Assembly (NCBI RefSeq): GCF_963678635.1
Contig: NC_087063.1
Span: forward strand, 70,951,617-71,015,616
Direction of reading: 5' to 3'
DNA length: 64,000 nt
Source: Symsagittifera roscoffensis
Taxonomy: Eukaryota; Xenacoelomorpha; Acoela; Convolutidae
The translations under genes were made by a program, and so were the position numbers. The notes under the pieces were generated by a model. It saw nothing but the letters and a program-made list of their open reading frames with translations, made no database searches and was not told the DNA's origin. Positions 36,816 through 48,400 of the stretch are shown piece after piece (position 1 is the stretch's first letter; every line of letters starts with the position of its first letter).

Positions 36816-39452
36816 TCTATATTCAATTTGGTTCTTTTCCCTTGCCTTTATTGTTGCCTATTGACAGGTTTGTATGTTTGAGATGACTTAAAAATCTTTT
36901 TTCATTGATGACTGTCTGGCTTAGTGCATCCATTGCATCCAAGGATTCTGATAAAAGTTTCCATTGGAGATCGCAGTTTCACATGATAAACACATTTCGT
37001 ATCCATTCCTGATCTGTTTGTACTCCTATATCTCGAGAGCTCTTGCTAAGTCTGAGAGTGCTCCCCAAAATTGTTCGTAGGACTCTCCGTCCATCTGTTT
37101 TCTGCTTAACAATTTATACCGTCCGAAGGTGATATTTGACGGTTTCACGAATGCGGATACTAGAGGTCAAAGAAATACTGAGAAGGGACAGATAAACTTT
37201 CCACCCGAGGGTGTTTTTGTCTGAACGCTAATTTTCCTTGTGATCCTAAGGCCAACTACAGAACTGATTTGACCTTTATTCTGCCTCGTTTCATCTCATG
37301 CCACCAAACTTTCATTTTTCCTCCGCGACTTTCTTTGCTTCTACAATTTCCTAAAGTCGCATAATGTCTTATTACTGGCCTACCTAGCTTTCCTCTGTTG
37401 TTCATTTTGTTGATCCTGGTAACATTCAAGGATTCGGATTTCTGTCGTCGTCTTCAATGGTTTTTTCTAAGCTATCGATATTTAAGTCCTCTTTGCAATT
37501 TTGTCAAGATGGAACTCATCGATCCAGTTTTTCCATTGGGGAGTTCTACAGTATGATCTGGCCAAAAGGTTCGAACTCCCCGCAGGCTCGAATCAGTTGA
37601 CTGCGCCTTAACAAAGAGTGTTCGAATATCACTGGTATATTTAATAATCGACTAAATAAATTTTAAAAATTAAGATGGAAAGAATTGAATAAAAAACTGA
37701 GTTTTTTCTATTCAACTAGAAAAGTGCCGCGAAATACAATGGACTTTGAATACACCTAAATTAACTGGTAGCTAACTTAGAATTAAAGATCACTTTTAAG
37801 GTAAGAAAAACACTATTATCAAAGGAATGTTTTTAAACGTTCTAACACACTATTTGTAAGTGTTAAATGGCTCAATCAACCTTTAACATGCAGAAAATAG
37901 ATTTTATTCCGATTCCTCCGCTAATGAAAACAGTAGAAAATTTTGCAGAAAAAGCTAGAAAAATAAGCATTTTTTTCTTTTTGCTTTTATGTTTTTTGTA
38001 AAAACACCATTTCCATTGAATATTTGAATAGATAATTGTGGTGAAGGCATCTATAATATATCTCATTGGTATAGCTAAGCTTGTACTCTGGACGCGAGCT
38101 GCTCTTGGGTATTGAAAATGGTATCTTATGACCCCTTTACAAAAGCAAATCTCCGCTTACTAAAGGCTTGAGTGATAAATTTACCCTTTCTCTTCCTCGG
38201 GCGGGATACCGCTTAGCACGGGGCATCACCTATGTATAAAAGCAAAAATATCCAGCTAGTCAAAGAATCCAAAAGGCGGGGATTTAGTTGGAACTTGCGT
38301 TCTTAAAGCCTACTTCCAGCACAGCATATTTGCTCTGTACAGAAAAAGGGATATTTTCTTGAGTTAAGGACCGATTAGTAGAAACATTCTAACCAATAAA
38401 CTGTCTTTTACACAGTCAAAAGTGATTCATTTTCACGCTTCAGTTCTTTCTAGTTTTTCAATTGCCATTGTTTAACATAATTATCCACAGTCATATGGGC
38501 GTGAGGTATTTCCCCTGCTTCATGATTGGGCCTATTGCCCGCTAGACTCGAAAAGTGAAAAAAGAAACAAAGTCTCCTCGCCCCAATTATGGTAATTGTT
38601 ACCCAAAAATAGCAAGTATACCTACAATTATTCGCGTAAAAGTCTCGCTGGAGCTCTTTTTATTAAAGCGGATCTATGTAAAGGTGATTGAAACTCGCCA
38701 AAAACATAAAGGTTTGAGGTCAACTGAGCATCATCCCCATACTACCCCCCTCTTAAATAGAGGAATTGACAATTGAAACTTGTTATTAGTTATCTACTCC
38801 ATCATTTTATTTGATCTGGAATGTAATCCATCATTTAATTTGAGTTAAAGTTGTTTAGTATTGCATATTAAACTTTCGATTATAATTGGCTGAATTTCCA
38901 CTAAAAACCAAGTTAACATCCTCCCACAAAAATGCCTAGGGGGATTTTAACTTAAAAATTTTGATTTCAAGTCGATATGATACGAGGAAACCTGTATCTG
39001 TTTTGATTAAAAAAAATTATAAAAGCAAGTTAATAGGAGGACATATGTTTTGATCAGTATTGATATTCAAAATGCTCTAGAACAGTTTCCTGTAGCCTTC
39101 ATTGTCTTGCCCTGTTTTCTCTTCACTTTTTGGTCTGGGGGAATAAATCTCTCGTGGCAGATGGACCGAATGACCGAAAGTTATATTAGCCAATCAGGAT
39201 TGAGACTTCAAAAGCCTGAAACAAAGCGTGACATTTTGGTCCGAGATTGAAACAGTTTAAAAGCTTATGATTGGATGGAATATTTCTGCCGTTTGGTCCT
39301 TATGCCATGGTTATTTCCTCTTTTCTTCTTTTGCTTTGCCTGCTTTTCAGTTGGTTACCTCAGGGAGTTTCAAATTGCGCTTAAATTCCTTTCTTCTAAT
39401 CAGCTAATCACTATTTGTGCTACTGCTGCTGCTGCTACTGCCTATTGCAACC

Positions 39453-39494
<42 letters not shown>
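39453..39494. repeat. (CT)n microsatellite
   Basis: About 20 CT units, nearly uninterrupted, in a pyrimidine-rich context about 2.1 kb upstream of the signal-peptide exon. Confidence 0.9.
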
Positions 39495-39496
<2 letters not shown>

Positions 39497-41545
39497 GATC
39501 AGTCAGTCGCTTTCCTCTTTTTCATTAAGAGTGTGGATGTTGAAATATCCCAGTCTACTTTCGCGATTAGCTGCAACACTTTATGCTTTTTAGCTTTTCT
39601 CTTCTCTCCTCCCAATTTGCTCTAACCTGTTTCCTTCAATTTGAAGTAGAACATATTGAAGTGGTCACATCAGAAGAAGCACCACAAGTTCTCTTCTCTT
39701 TTTTATACTCAGAAAATCCACTCCGCTCTCAGGGTTCACACAACTGCGCCAACTCATTTTGCAGTTAGCTCCTTTGTTTCTTTGTTGGAACCCTTCAACC
39801 CTTCATTGAAGAATCTTTATTTTTAAAGCTCGCTCTTTTTTATGAAACAAGCTTGGTATTTACTAACAAGTCCAGGAGCAAAAAAAAATATTGACTATCG
39901 ATTTGTTTTTTATTCAAATGAACTCCTTTTTTGCTCAACGTCTTTATTTTTCTGTCTGTTCTGTACCAACTTGAAATTTGTTTGCCAAACAATTTCAGTC
40001 GATGATCTGTATTTGTCATTTGGGCCAGCTAACCCATTATTATTGGTGTCCTGTTTTCATTCCCCCAAAATCTGTCCCTTTTTCCCGTGAGCTGTCCGAT
40101 CCAACTAGTCGATACAAGCACTGCGGGGGGTAGGGTGAAATAGATACCCTTTCTTATTACTTGCCTGCAGGTGGTTCAAATTTTGATACGACTTACTTGT
40201 TAGTTGGCTCGTTTGTTTTCAATCCCACCGGTAATGGTTGTGCCCAATGAATCAAATCAACCCATTGCCATTCCAACTAGCATGTGTTCTTTTTTAGAGC
40301 ATAATGTTGGTTTATTCGTGTCCCATGTGGCATTGAGGATTATTGTTTTTTAAGCATGTTGGTAAAAACACAAAGAATTTTCACGCTATTAAAAACAGAC
40401 GCAGAAAACTCGAGATAGGAACGGATTTATTTTTACTGAAGCTTTTCTTTTTATGAAAATTAGTGTTCTCAAAAATGTGTTTTCTTAGTCAATTATATAA
40501 AATCCGATCTTAGCGGTCCTTTAATCGCTCCAAATTTATCATCAAAATTATATATCAGCCAAAGAAAGTACAAAAATCAGTCGTTCCTTAAAAAATATGC
40601 TACTGCTATCAGATTAAATCCTCGCTGATAAAGAAGGTCCTTTTAAAATCTTTTTTGTTGACTACATTTTAGGACAAGATATTCACTCTATTCTATTGTT
40701 TCATTTCAAAAATAGAAGAAAAAAGATAGTAACACTTTTTTACTTAAGTCTTTCATTTTGTAAAATCTAATTTTCTGCCATGTCACGATTGGTTACCATC
40801 AAAAACAGAATTAGACTAATCTATTGCAACGGAAAAGTAAAATGTGCAAAGATAGCATTAAAAAGAGAGGAAATAGTGTACAAATTTCACACCATCTGAT
40901 GACAAAAATCACTCAAGTGTTCGAAATTGATCTTAAAAACTGCATCCACAGTTATCTGACTTACAAATTGTATTTATAATGAAAAGAAGAAAAGAATACT
41001 AAGAAAGCAGCGCCGTTTTTCAACCAGGTATCGTGCTGACTTGGGACATGATTTCTTTGAATTAAACACTCTATAACTTTCTTTCATCATTAGAATATTA
41101 TTTGTGAGCCGGTAATCCGTCCGCCGCTTTTATCCTCCCGCTCTGAGTTGTCTTAGTCTTCTGTTTAGGTTTGTGAAGAAGCGTGTTTTACGGGGTTCTC
41201 ACTTTCCATTCCAAATATTTACCAACTCCGCCATAAACATCAATCATGATTACCGTGACTATATATGAACCTACAATGGAGAACGGAGGATAACCAAGCC
41301 ATAGCAATCTAATTTATTGGACATCTTATATTTCTACCCGAATTTATTTATAACTCAATTTCTTTAATCCCAAATATTGTCTCCATTGTTTATCTCAATC
41401 TCCATCAGTCGGAAAATGCAGATTTATAGTCCATAACCCAATTTCAATCGAACCCCCTATCGATTTCTTGGTACTGTTTTATCCTCCTGCATTCATTCAT
41501 TCGCTCTGACTTACTTTCCTTGATTCGATTTTATAACCATTTATC

Positions 41546-41559
41546 CCCCCCCCCCCCCC
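41546..41559. repeat. poly-C run
   Basis: About fourteen consecutive C residues, 14 bp before the ATG of the signal-peptide exon, probably within its 5' untranslated region. Confidence 0.85.
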
Positions 41560-41572
41560 AACTTATCTAGAA

Positions 41573-41639
41573 ATGAATTACTTTCTACTGGTGCTGCTTA
41601 CAACATTGGGGCTTCTCATTTCTAGAATATGCGCTGACA
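41573..41639 (+). CDS. exon 1, signal peptide of an Ig-superfamily protein
   Basis: A 67-base candidate first exon. ATG at 41573 has a purine at -3 (AGAAATG). The 22 codons give a textbook secretory signal: a short polar start MNYF, a hydrophobic core LLVLLTTLGLLI, then SRICAD, with a likely cleavage site after the small residue Ala. The exon ends at a strong donor, ACA|GTAAGT, after the first base of a codon (phase 1), the phase typically found between leader and first domain in Ig-superfamily genes. The next compatible coding exon I see is at 61128, which begins with the two bases needed to complete that codon. It is too short to appear as an ordinary long frame. Linking the two exons is inference; an unseen exon could intervene. 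Confidence 0.6.
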
Positions 41640-42253
41640 GTAAGTCAATTTTTTGTTACGATTCCTAAAAAAATTCAATATTGAATCAAGAGAAATCATA
41701 TCTAAATTCAAACTGCGACCTCTACAGGTTAAATAAGTAAATAAGACCTTTTTTGATCATTTACTCTCTTGCATTGAAGTGATCAGAAAATATAGGAATG
41801 GATTTTTTGTCACGCAGAATCATTTTAAAGAACAGTTTTAGGACATCAATGGGAATATAATGTTCATTTTAGTCGTGTTTCGCATTCCATGATGAAGTTT
41901 CAAAAAATTGCTTCAGTGTCGAGAAAAAAAAACATTTTGAATAATTAATATTTTTTGATAGCAAGTCAGCTACTCCCAGACTGTTTTTACTTTTTTCTCG
42001 TCAAATTTTTTAATCAAACAAATCAAGCTAGAACTGCTTATGCAAATGTGAAAAAAAATGATTAAAAAAATTTTTGTTGCTATAGATCTGTAATCAGGAA
42101 GTCAAAAAATTACAGCATCAATCTTGCAAAGTAATGCAACTTGTTCCTGGAAATTTTCTGGCAAATTTGCTGGCTTTTTTGTATGAGACCGCAAAAAAAG
42201 AGCAGGTGGTTTCTGCTCAATAATTACAGACAGAAGTATATAAGCACTGTAAA
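41640..42253. other. start of putative intron 1
   Basis: AT-rich DNA without coding signal after the donor of exon 1. The whole putative intron (41640-61127) is filled with the repeats and elements listed below, separated by AT-rich spacer. Confidence 0.4.
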
Positions 42254-42616
42254 CAGTGGCGGATCTAGGATTTTCTCGAAGGGACGGACTTTCGAAAATT
42301 TTTCTAAAAAATTTTCGGCCTTTTTTTGGTCGATCAAATTGGTTTTTTGGGCACACCCAGAAAACTATAAAGACACTATTTCGAAAGTATTTTGAGCCGC
42401 AGGCAAATTTTTGAAAACAAAACATGTTAAAAAGGCCGTTTATGGGCAGTTTTGGAAATTTTTACCAAAGGCGCCTCTAGAAAAATTGTAGGGTTGCTCG
42501 GCCGAAAATAAATATCTTAAAATAAAACCAAAGGGAGATCCTTTGGCTGGTGAGGGGGTCGAAGCCCTGAGAATGCACGAACGGACACCCCCCGCCCCAC
42601 CTTAAATCCGCCCTTG
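42254..42616. mobile_element. hAT-like MITE, 363 bp, with 8-bp target duplication
   Basis: The left end is CAGTGGCGGATCTAGGATTT, and the right end, read inverted, is CAAGGGCGGATTTAAGG. The element is flanked by exact 8-bp copies of ACTGTAAA at 42246-42253 and 42617-42624. CAGTGGCGG-type termini and 8-bp duplications are the pattern of hAT-superfamily elements. There is no coding capacity; the short frames at 42102-42425 are incidental. Confidence 0.85.
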
Positions 42617-43047
42617 ACTGTAAAAAAGTCTAACAAAATTTGCTTCATTGAAACAAAAATCGAGTTAAACTTTTCCATTTTCTTAAAAAACTTCTTACCG
42701 TTTTCTTTTTTAAACAGTAAAAAAATTCAAATCAAAATTTAGTGTTTGTTTTTTTTTTTGCTTTAAGTACAAGGTTTAGATTTCTGCAAATCGTGAGCAA
42801 AAATTGGTTCTATTGTCTTTCCATTGGTTTGTCGTACGAAAATGATTTCAAGCTAAACTTTTGTCAGAAAACTTAGCACAATGTTTTTAAAAACATTTTG
42901 CATAATTTTTCGGCACTAATTTATTCCAACTTTTTTGATCACAGATCTATGATCACCAGAGTTTGGATTGATTGATCTTTTTTTCTCTTTACTTTAAATA
43001 TCATTTTAAATAACTTTTACTATTTTGTAATGTAGCCACAGCTATTA

Positions 43048-43591
43048 TTGTTCCGACTTTCGATACGAAAGTAACGGAATATTTGTGCTCGGGGTGGGTT
43101 TTTTTTTCTTCAGACAAATTTCGACTTTTTAACTAGCCATTTTTGACGGAATTTTTTTATATCATTCGAAAGATATTGTTGTCCTGAGCTTAAATTTGAA
43201 AAGATATTTCACCTGTGATCTTTTTTCGTAAAGTTATGATGGTTTAAAGATTGCCATTTTGGCCATTTTGACCAATTTGGGACAATTAACGCGCGATATA
43301 ATTCGCGCTATTAACGCGTAAGCGGAGATTTAATCCGTCTTATAAATCGTTCCAAATTGGTTGAACGAAGCTTATTTGCATAATTGTCTTGTTACAAGGA
43401 ACGAAATCTATCATTTTTGTACTTTATATGGCGTGTGGGGTGATGATTTTCACAAAAAGTTTCAAATTTTAGAAAAAAAAAATTTCATTTTTTTATTTCA
43501 TTTAATTTTTTAAATTTTATTACTGCTGCTCCATAAACCCTAAAAGGCAGTCGGAACATTCAGGGCTTCGCCCTAATACGAGCAGTCTTGT
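43048..43591 (-). mobile_element. hairpin-ended non-autonomous element, copy 5
   Basis: Complete copy in inverted orientation. Plus-strand reading starts TTGTTCCGACTTTCGATACG (right end and its hairpin), passes GCGCGATATAATTCGCGC, and ends GGCAGTCGGAACATTCAGGG, then CTTCGCCCTAATACGAGCAG and TCTTG. The left hairpin has one mismatch. It is the clearest proof that the asymmetric left end (outer hairpin plus TGTTCCGACT) travels as part of the element in either orientation. Confidence 0.78.
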
Positions 43592-44185
43592 TTGTTTTGT
43601 TATATTTTTGTAAGTTCATTGAAAACGTTTTTTAATTTTTAATCATGCATGAGTAGAACTATAAAAACCTACATGCAATGAATCGTTTTTTCTTTAGACA
43701 ATAAACTTGTTTTTTATCTAACTTTTAATTTTTGTGAAGTTATGAGAGTTTGAATTTGGTTTATTTGAAAATACCAATGCGAGCCAGGCCCCGGAAGATT
43801 CTGCCAGCAACAGAATTTAGCAGTATTGGCAGATTTTATCTTTTAGAGCAGAACATTTTTTAGAGCAGCAGATAGAACAGAATTTCAATCAGAAGGCATA
43901 ATTGTCGGTTTTCTCAAAAATTTTATAATAAGAAAGCTGCAATTCTAGTCTCGGAAATATAAATATGCTCTAACCGACTAAACTTATAATAAAAACTGCA
44001 CTTTTTCTCAACAACGATAAAAAAAAGAATATATTTGCGACCCGTGACTCTTCCAATCAACTATTTCGCTTCCTGAAAACTTTCTGCTTGTTTTTCAAAC
44101 TGATTTGTTTTTCAAAAAGCAACAAAAACAGTATTTTTTTAAATAAACGCATGAATAATGAGAATTTTCACAGAGCAAAACTTTT
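43592..44185. other. intronic AT-rich spacer
   Basis: No gene or repeat recognised. Confidence 0.4.
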
Positions 44186-44252
44186 CTATGAGGCTGCAGA
44201 ATTTTTCTGTGAGGCTGCAGAATTTTTCTGTGAGGCAGCAGAATTTGCTGTG
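44186..44252. repeat. 21-bp minisatellite, three copies
   Basis: Three copies of a 21-bp unit, TGAGGCTGCAGAATTTTTCT and one further base, the third diverging. In the frame 44088-44438 this reads as repeated CEAAEFF. The period is a multiple of three, so the open frame is expected by chance. Confidence 0.8.
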
Positions 44253-45490
44253 CACAGCAGCAGAAATCTTTGGGGCCTTAGTGCGAGCAATATTTCAAAC
44301 TTTTCTAACGCGTGGCGTATGCTGAGAGTTTATTCCACTCAGCATTTAATCCAAACTGAATTTTCGCTTAACATTGGTCTAAATAACGAGGCGGGGCGTA
44401 GCAACAAGCATGTGTGCCTATTAACATGCGGTAATTGATGGGGGACACTTGCCAAAACTTTTAATGAGTGTATAAAGCGTTTGATTTGTTACAATAGTAT
44501 AATTTTTTTCACTGGTAGAAAGATTCAGCAAAAACAGCACGCAGTTTAATATCGCAAATTTGAGTGAACATATCTCGAAGCAGGTAAAGATTCAGCTGCA
44601 ATCTTTTAAATGGGCGGCATGCTAATCGACTCACAGGCGGTCCCCTAATGACCCAGAAGATGATAAATATATCGCTTCCGAATGTATTCACATTTTTTAC
44701 TCGCAACACTTAATCTTGAAAGTTTATTCAAACTTAAAAGAAAGTAAAGCTAATTCATCCAAATAGGTGGCAATTTACATGCAACTATTTAATATGTAAA
44801 CTCTAAATCAGGATGGTGGTCAAAAAGTCTATACTTTTTAACGAATTCCTTAAGGAATCACAAACAGGTCCCCACTTGTCAACTGAACAAAATGAATAAC
44901 TTTCCCCTTTAGCCCAAAAGAACTATCCCCCCGTCAATGAATGACCAATTTATCCTTTTGTATTTTTAAATAAATTGGTTCAAAATGGTGAATTCTGATT
45001 GGCCTATATTCTCAGATTCAAATGAACGATCTAATCATCCCCTTAAACTGATTTGGGGTACAGAGATAGTTCACTTGATCCGTCAAGTTCATTTGAAACC
45101 TCAATTTCGTTCTTTCTTTTTCATTAAAAATGCAAAACAGACAAAATGTGACAAATGAGAGCCCCTAGGAGATCAAAATCAGATCCCTCTAAACATATGC
45201 AAATGTTATGAAGGTAGCAGTGCAATTTGTAAATTGAAAATCGCAGTGCAGATCTAGATTTATTTCTTCCGGGCTCGAAATATCTAAATTCTGTGTTGCA
45301 TATGTACTTAAATTGGTAAGATACATTTGTGTATGTGGGCTAGCTGGGCAGAGTTGTCTTTATTGTGTGTTGCATTGTTCTGCCGGTGGGTACTTGTGTT
45401 TACATTTGGTAGCGTTTCGTTTATGGTCGCATTTATAGCCCCGCAACCTCGGGCATACGGAGTGCGATAAACAATTGAAACCGAATGTCA
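44253..45490. other. intronic spacer without a recognised gene
   Basis: Unique sequence of slightly higher GC than average around 45340-45480. No splice-bounded coding segment could be supported. Confidence 0.35.
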
Positions 45491-45996
45491 AACAAGACTG
45501 CTGGTATCAGGGCGAAGCCCTGAATGTTCCGACTGCCTTTTAATGTCTATGGAGCAATTTGTTTTCTAAAAATTGACGAATTTTTCAATTAAAAATTTTT
45601 TTGAGACCACACGCCGTATTAAGTACAAATTGATACATTTTGCTCCTAGCAATATAGCAATTATGACAACTAGTCTGCTTCAACCAATTTGGAGTGACTT
45701 TAAGGCCCTGAAGATAACAAATCCGCTTGCGCATTAATAGCGCAAAAATTTTGCGTGTTATTTGTTCCAAGTTGGCCATATTAGCCATCTTTAAACTCCA
45801 ATTTTCAAGCTTTACAATAAAATTGTCACAGGTGAAAAACCTTTTTAAATTTGAGCTGAAGACAACCAACCAGACCTTAAGAATGATATAAAAAATTCAG
45901 TCAAAAATTTCTAGTTAAAAACTCGGAATTTGTCTGGAAAAAACCACCCCGAGCACAAATATGCCGTTGTTTTCTTCGAAAATAGTCAAAACAATA
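45491..45996 (+). mobile_element. diverged hairpin-ended element, copy 6
   Basis: The left end is well preserved: ACAAGACTGCTGG, hairpin TCAGGGCGAAGCCCTGA, then ATGTTCCGACTGCC. The body is diverged; the central palindrome appears as GCGCAAAAATTTTGCGTGT. The right end keeps GAGCACAAATATGCCGTT and a mutated hairpin, ending AGTCAAAACA. Confidence 0.7.
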
Positions 45997-46021
45997 AAAT
46001 AAACGCATCAAGAACACATAA

Positions 46022-46450
46022 AAACAAAACTGCTCTAATATGAGCATAAACCATATGTTTCGACTGCCCTGTGAGGATTCTAAAGTTGCTTTTGTTGGGA
46101 TTTATCTCTCAGAGAAAAAATTTCAACATTTTAAATGTTTTTTTTTCTGTCATTCTTCCCCCACTACGCAATGCTAAGTACATAGTAATGCGTTTGTCAT
46201 ATACTAACTTAACGCATCCATTTTCACAAATGGTTTGCTGCGATTCAGTTGGAAAGCTGTGAGCCATATTAGCTGGCCGCTCATAGGTTACATGAACAAT
46301 TTCAATTGCGCGTTAATTATCAAAAGTTAGTCAAAATGGCTTTTTTCTAAGCCCTTCAGAAAATCGATCTCACGTAAAAAACTTTTTTTAAAATTTTTAG
46401 CTCGAGTTAACAATATCTTTCAGATTGTATTAAAAGAATGTCTAATTTAA
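46022..46450 (+). mobile_element. strongly diverged hairpin-ended element, copy 7
   Basis: Left end AACAAAACTGCTCTAATATG with the hairpin sequence replaced, then ATGTTTCGACTGCCC. Inside are GCGCGTTAATTATC and AGTTAGTCAAAATGGC, both landmarks of the family. The right end is not delimited. Confidence 0.5.
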
Positions 46451-46523
46451 TCTCAGAATTGGAAAAAAAACTGCGCTCGCAAGAGTATTTAGTCAGTTTC
46501 TTCAAATTTGGATCAACGAAGTG

Positions 46524-47028
46524 AACAAGACTGCTCGTATATCAGGGCAAAGCCCTGAATGTTCCGACTGACCTTTAATTCATATCGAATAGTTCTAGGG
46601 AAGATAAAATATTGAAAACCTATAAATTTTGGACAAAATCAAAGTGTGAAATGTTGAGTCGTACGAAAATAACACGACCGATCCGATTAGCTAGCCTCAA
46701 TTCAATTTGGAACGATTTTGCTGTGCGGGATAATTCGCCACGTATAAAAAAGTCGCGTTACGCTCTAAGCAAAATGAAAAAGTTCTTCAATGCACGCATA
46801 AATTAGTCCGGAACATGGCTATATTAGCAATTTTCAAAGCCCCAGAACTTTACACGAACTAGTTTGAGGTGAAATGTCTTTTTAATTTTGAACTCAGGAA
46901 GTCTATATATTCAATGGAGTATAAAAAATTTTGACGAAAATTATTATTTCGATCGGAAAAAAATGACTGAATAAAAAAACCACACCGAGCATAAATATTC
47001 CGTTTTCTTCAAAATGCGGAACAAAAAT
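46524..47028 (+). mobile_element. hairpin-ended element with alternative body, copy 8
   Basis: The left end ACAAGACTGCTCGTATATCA with GGGCAAAGCCCTGA and ATGTTCCGACTGACC belongs to the family. The body from 46586 is different from copies 1-5 but keeps TCAATTTGGAACGATTT and AATTATTATTTCGATCGG. The right end has GAGCATAAATATTCCGTT and ends in GCGGAACA. The body is shared with the decayed copy at 26340-26497. Confidence 0.65.
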
Positions 47029-48400
47029 TGTGGTCGGCAAATTAAATTGTAGCCTTGAAATTTCAGCCTAAAAAACTGCAAAGCAGTCACAGGTTTGAAA
47101 GTCTGAACAACAAAAAAAGATGTTTTTTTTTCGTTATCTTATTTTCAGTGGCAAAAGATAGTTCATCGTTAGTAAATTTTTGCGTAAATTTCTACAACCA
47201 TACAAAAAGTGAAATCAACTTAGCCACCTTTCTTCCCCGAAAATTCAGGAATAAAAAAATCTCAATTGAATAGTTTTAGGGAAGATAAAATATTGAAAAC
47301 CTATAAATTTTGGATAAAATCAAAGTGTGAAATGTTGAGTCGTACAAAAATAACACGACCGATCCGATTAGCTAGCCTCAATTCAATTTGGAACGATTTT
47401 GCTGTGGAGGATAATTCGCCACGTATAAAAAATTCGCGTTACGGTCTAAGCAAAATGAAAAAGTTCTTCAATGCACGCATAAATTAGTCCGAAACATGGC
47501 TATATAAGCAATTTTCAAACAAACCCCCAGAACTTTACAAGAAAAAATTTGAGGTAAAATATGTTTTTAAATTTGAACTCAGGAAGTCTGTAACTTCAAT
47601 TGAGTATAAAAAATTTGGACGAAAATTATTATTTCGATCGGAAAAAAATGAATGAATAAAAAAACCACACCGAGCATAAATATTCCGTTTTCTTCAAAAT
47701 GCGGAACAAAAATTGTGGTCAGCAAATTGTAGCCTTGAAATTTCAGCCTAAAAAACTGCAAAGCAGTCACAGGTTTGAAAGTCTGAACAACAATAAAAGA
47801 TGTTTTTTTTCGTTATCTTATTTTCAGTGGCAAAAGATAGTTCATCTTTAGGCAATTTTTGCGTAAATTTCTACAACCATACAAAAAGTGGAATCAACTT
47901 AGCCACCTTTCCTCCCCGAAAATTCAAGAATAAAAAAAGTCTCAAATGAATAGTTTTAGGAAAGATAAAATATTGAAAACCTATAAATTTTGGATAAAAT
48001 ATTGAAATTCTACGAACTCAGGAAGTCTATATCTTCAATAGAGTACAAAATTTTTTGGCTAAAACTATTATTTCAATCGGAAAAAAAATAACTGAATAAG
48101 AAACCACACACAGCATAAACATTCCGTTCTCTTCAAAAGTCGGAACAAAAATTGTGGTCAGCAAATTGTAGCCTTGAAATTTCAGCCTAAAAAACTGCAA
48201 AGCAGTCACAGGTTTGAAAGTCTGAACAACAATAAAAGTTTTTTTTTCGTTATTTTATTTTCAGGGGCAAAAAATAGTTCATTGTTAGTAAACTTTTGCG
48301 TAATTTTCTACATCCATACAAAAAGTGGGATCTACTTAGCCATCTTTCCTCCCCAAAAATTCAAAAATAAAAAAAATGTCAATTTTGGTCTCGTTTTAAC
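46586..48400. repeat. tandem array of a 680-bp unit, about 2.6 copies
   Basis: The anchor TAGTTCTAGGGAAGATAAAA (46591) recurs with few changes at 47271 and 47951, a period of about 680. Each unit consists of the body and right end of the alternative hairpin-ended element followed by about 240 bp of other sequence (GTCACAGGTTTGAAAGTCTG, GTGGCAAAAGATAGTTCATC). The third unit has lost about 270 bp internally. Frames 46612-46806 and 47266-47487 are the same repeat read twice; they are probably not genes. Confidence 0.88.

Larger units (their letters stand above)
33672..37810 (-). mobile_element. decayed Ty3/gypsy element, minus strand
   Basis: Two degenerate LTRs flank a broken gag-pol. The left one starts TGAATAAATAGTGTTCGAG at 33672; the right one starts TTAACAAAGAGTGTTCGAA at 37608, with further matches ACCGGTATAGTTAA and ACTGGTATATTTAA. 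Next to the right LTR, GACTGCGCCT at about 37599 is the minus-strand trace of the same tRNA-Ser primer site used by the element at 53756. Domains appear in minus-strand order: zinc knuckles, end of the protease-RT linker, RT motif A, RNase H, acidic tail. All are broken. It is related to the 53756 element but is a different, much older insertion. Confidence 0.8.
37811..41572. other. unique DNA upstream of the Ig-type gene, no gene seen
   Basis: No frame here shows a family signature, including 39050-39250, 39275-39625 and 39842-40090. It contains a CT microsatellite and several pyrimidine-rich stretches. TATAAAAG at about 38235 resembles a TATA box but cannot be tied to a transcript. The promoter of the gene beginning at 41573 should lie within or near this stretch if exon 1 is really first. 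Confidence 0.4.

Noticed and set aside
38230-38245. TATAAAAG resembling a TATA box
   Set aside because: Such strings are frequent in AT-rich DNA, and no transcript start or coding exon lies at a suitable distance.
46612-47487. Two similar frames of 64-73 codons
   Set aside because: They are the same 680-bp repeat unit read twice, within a non-autonomous element body.
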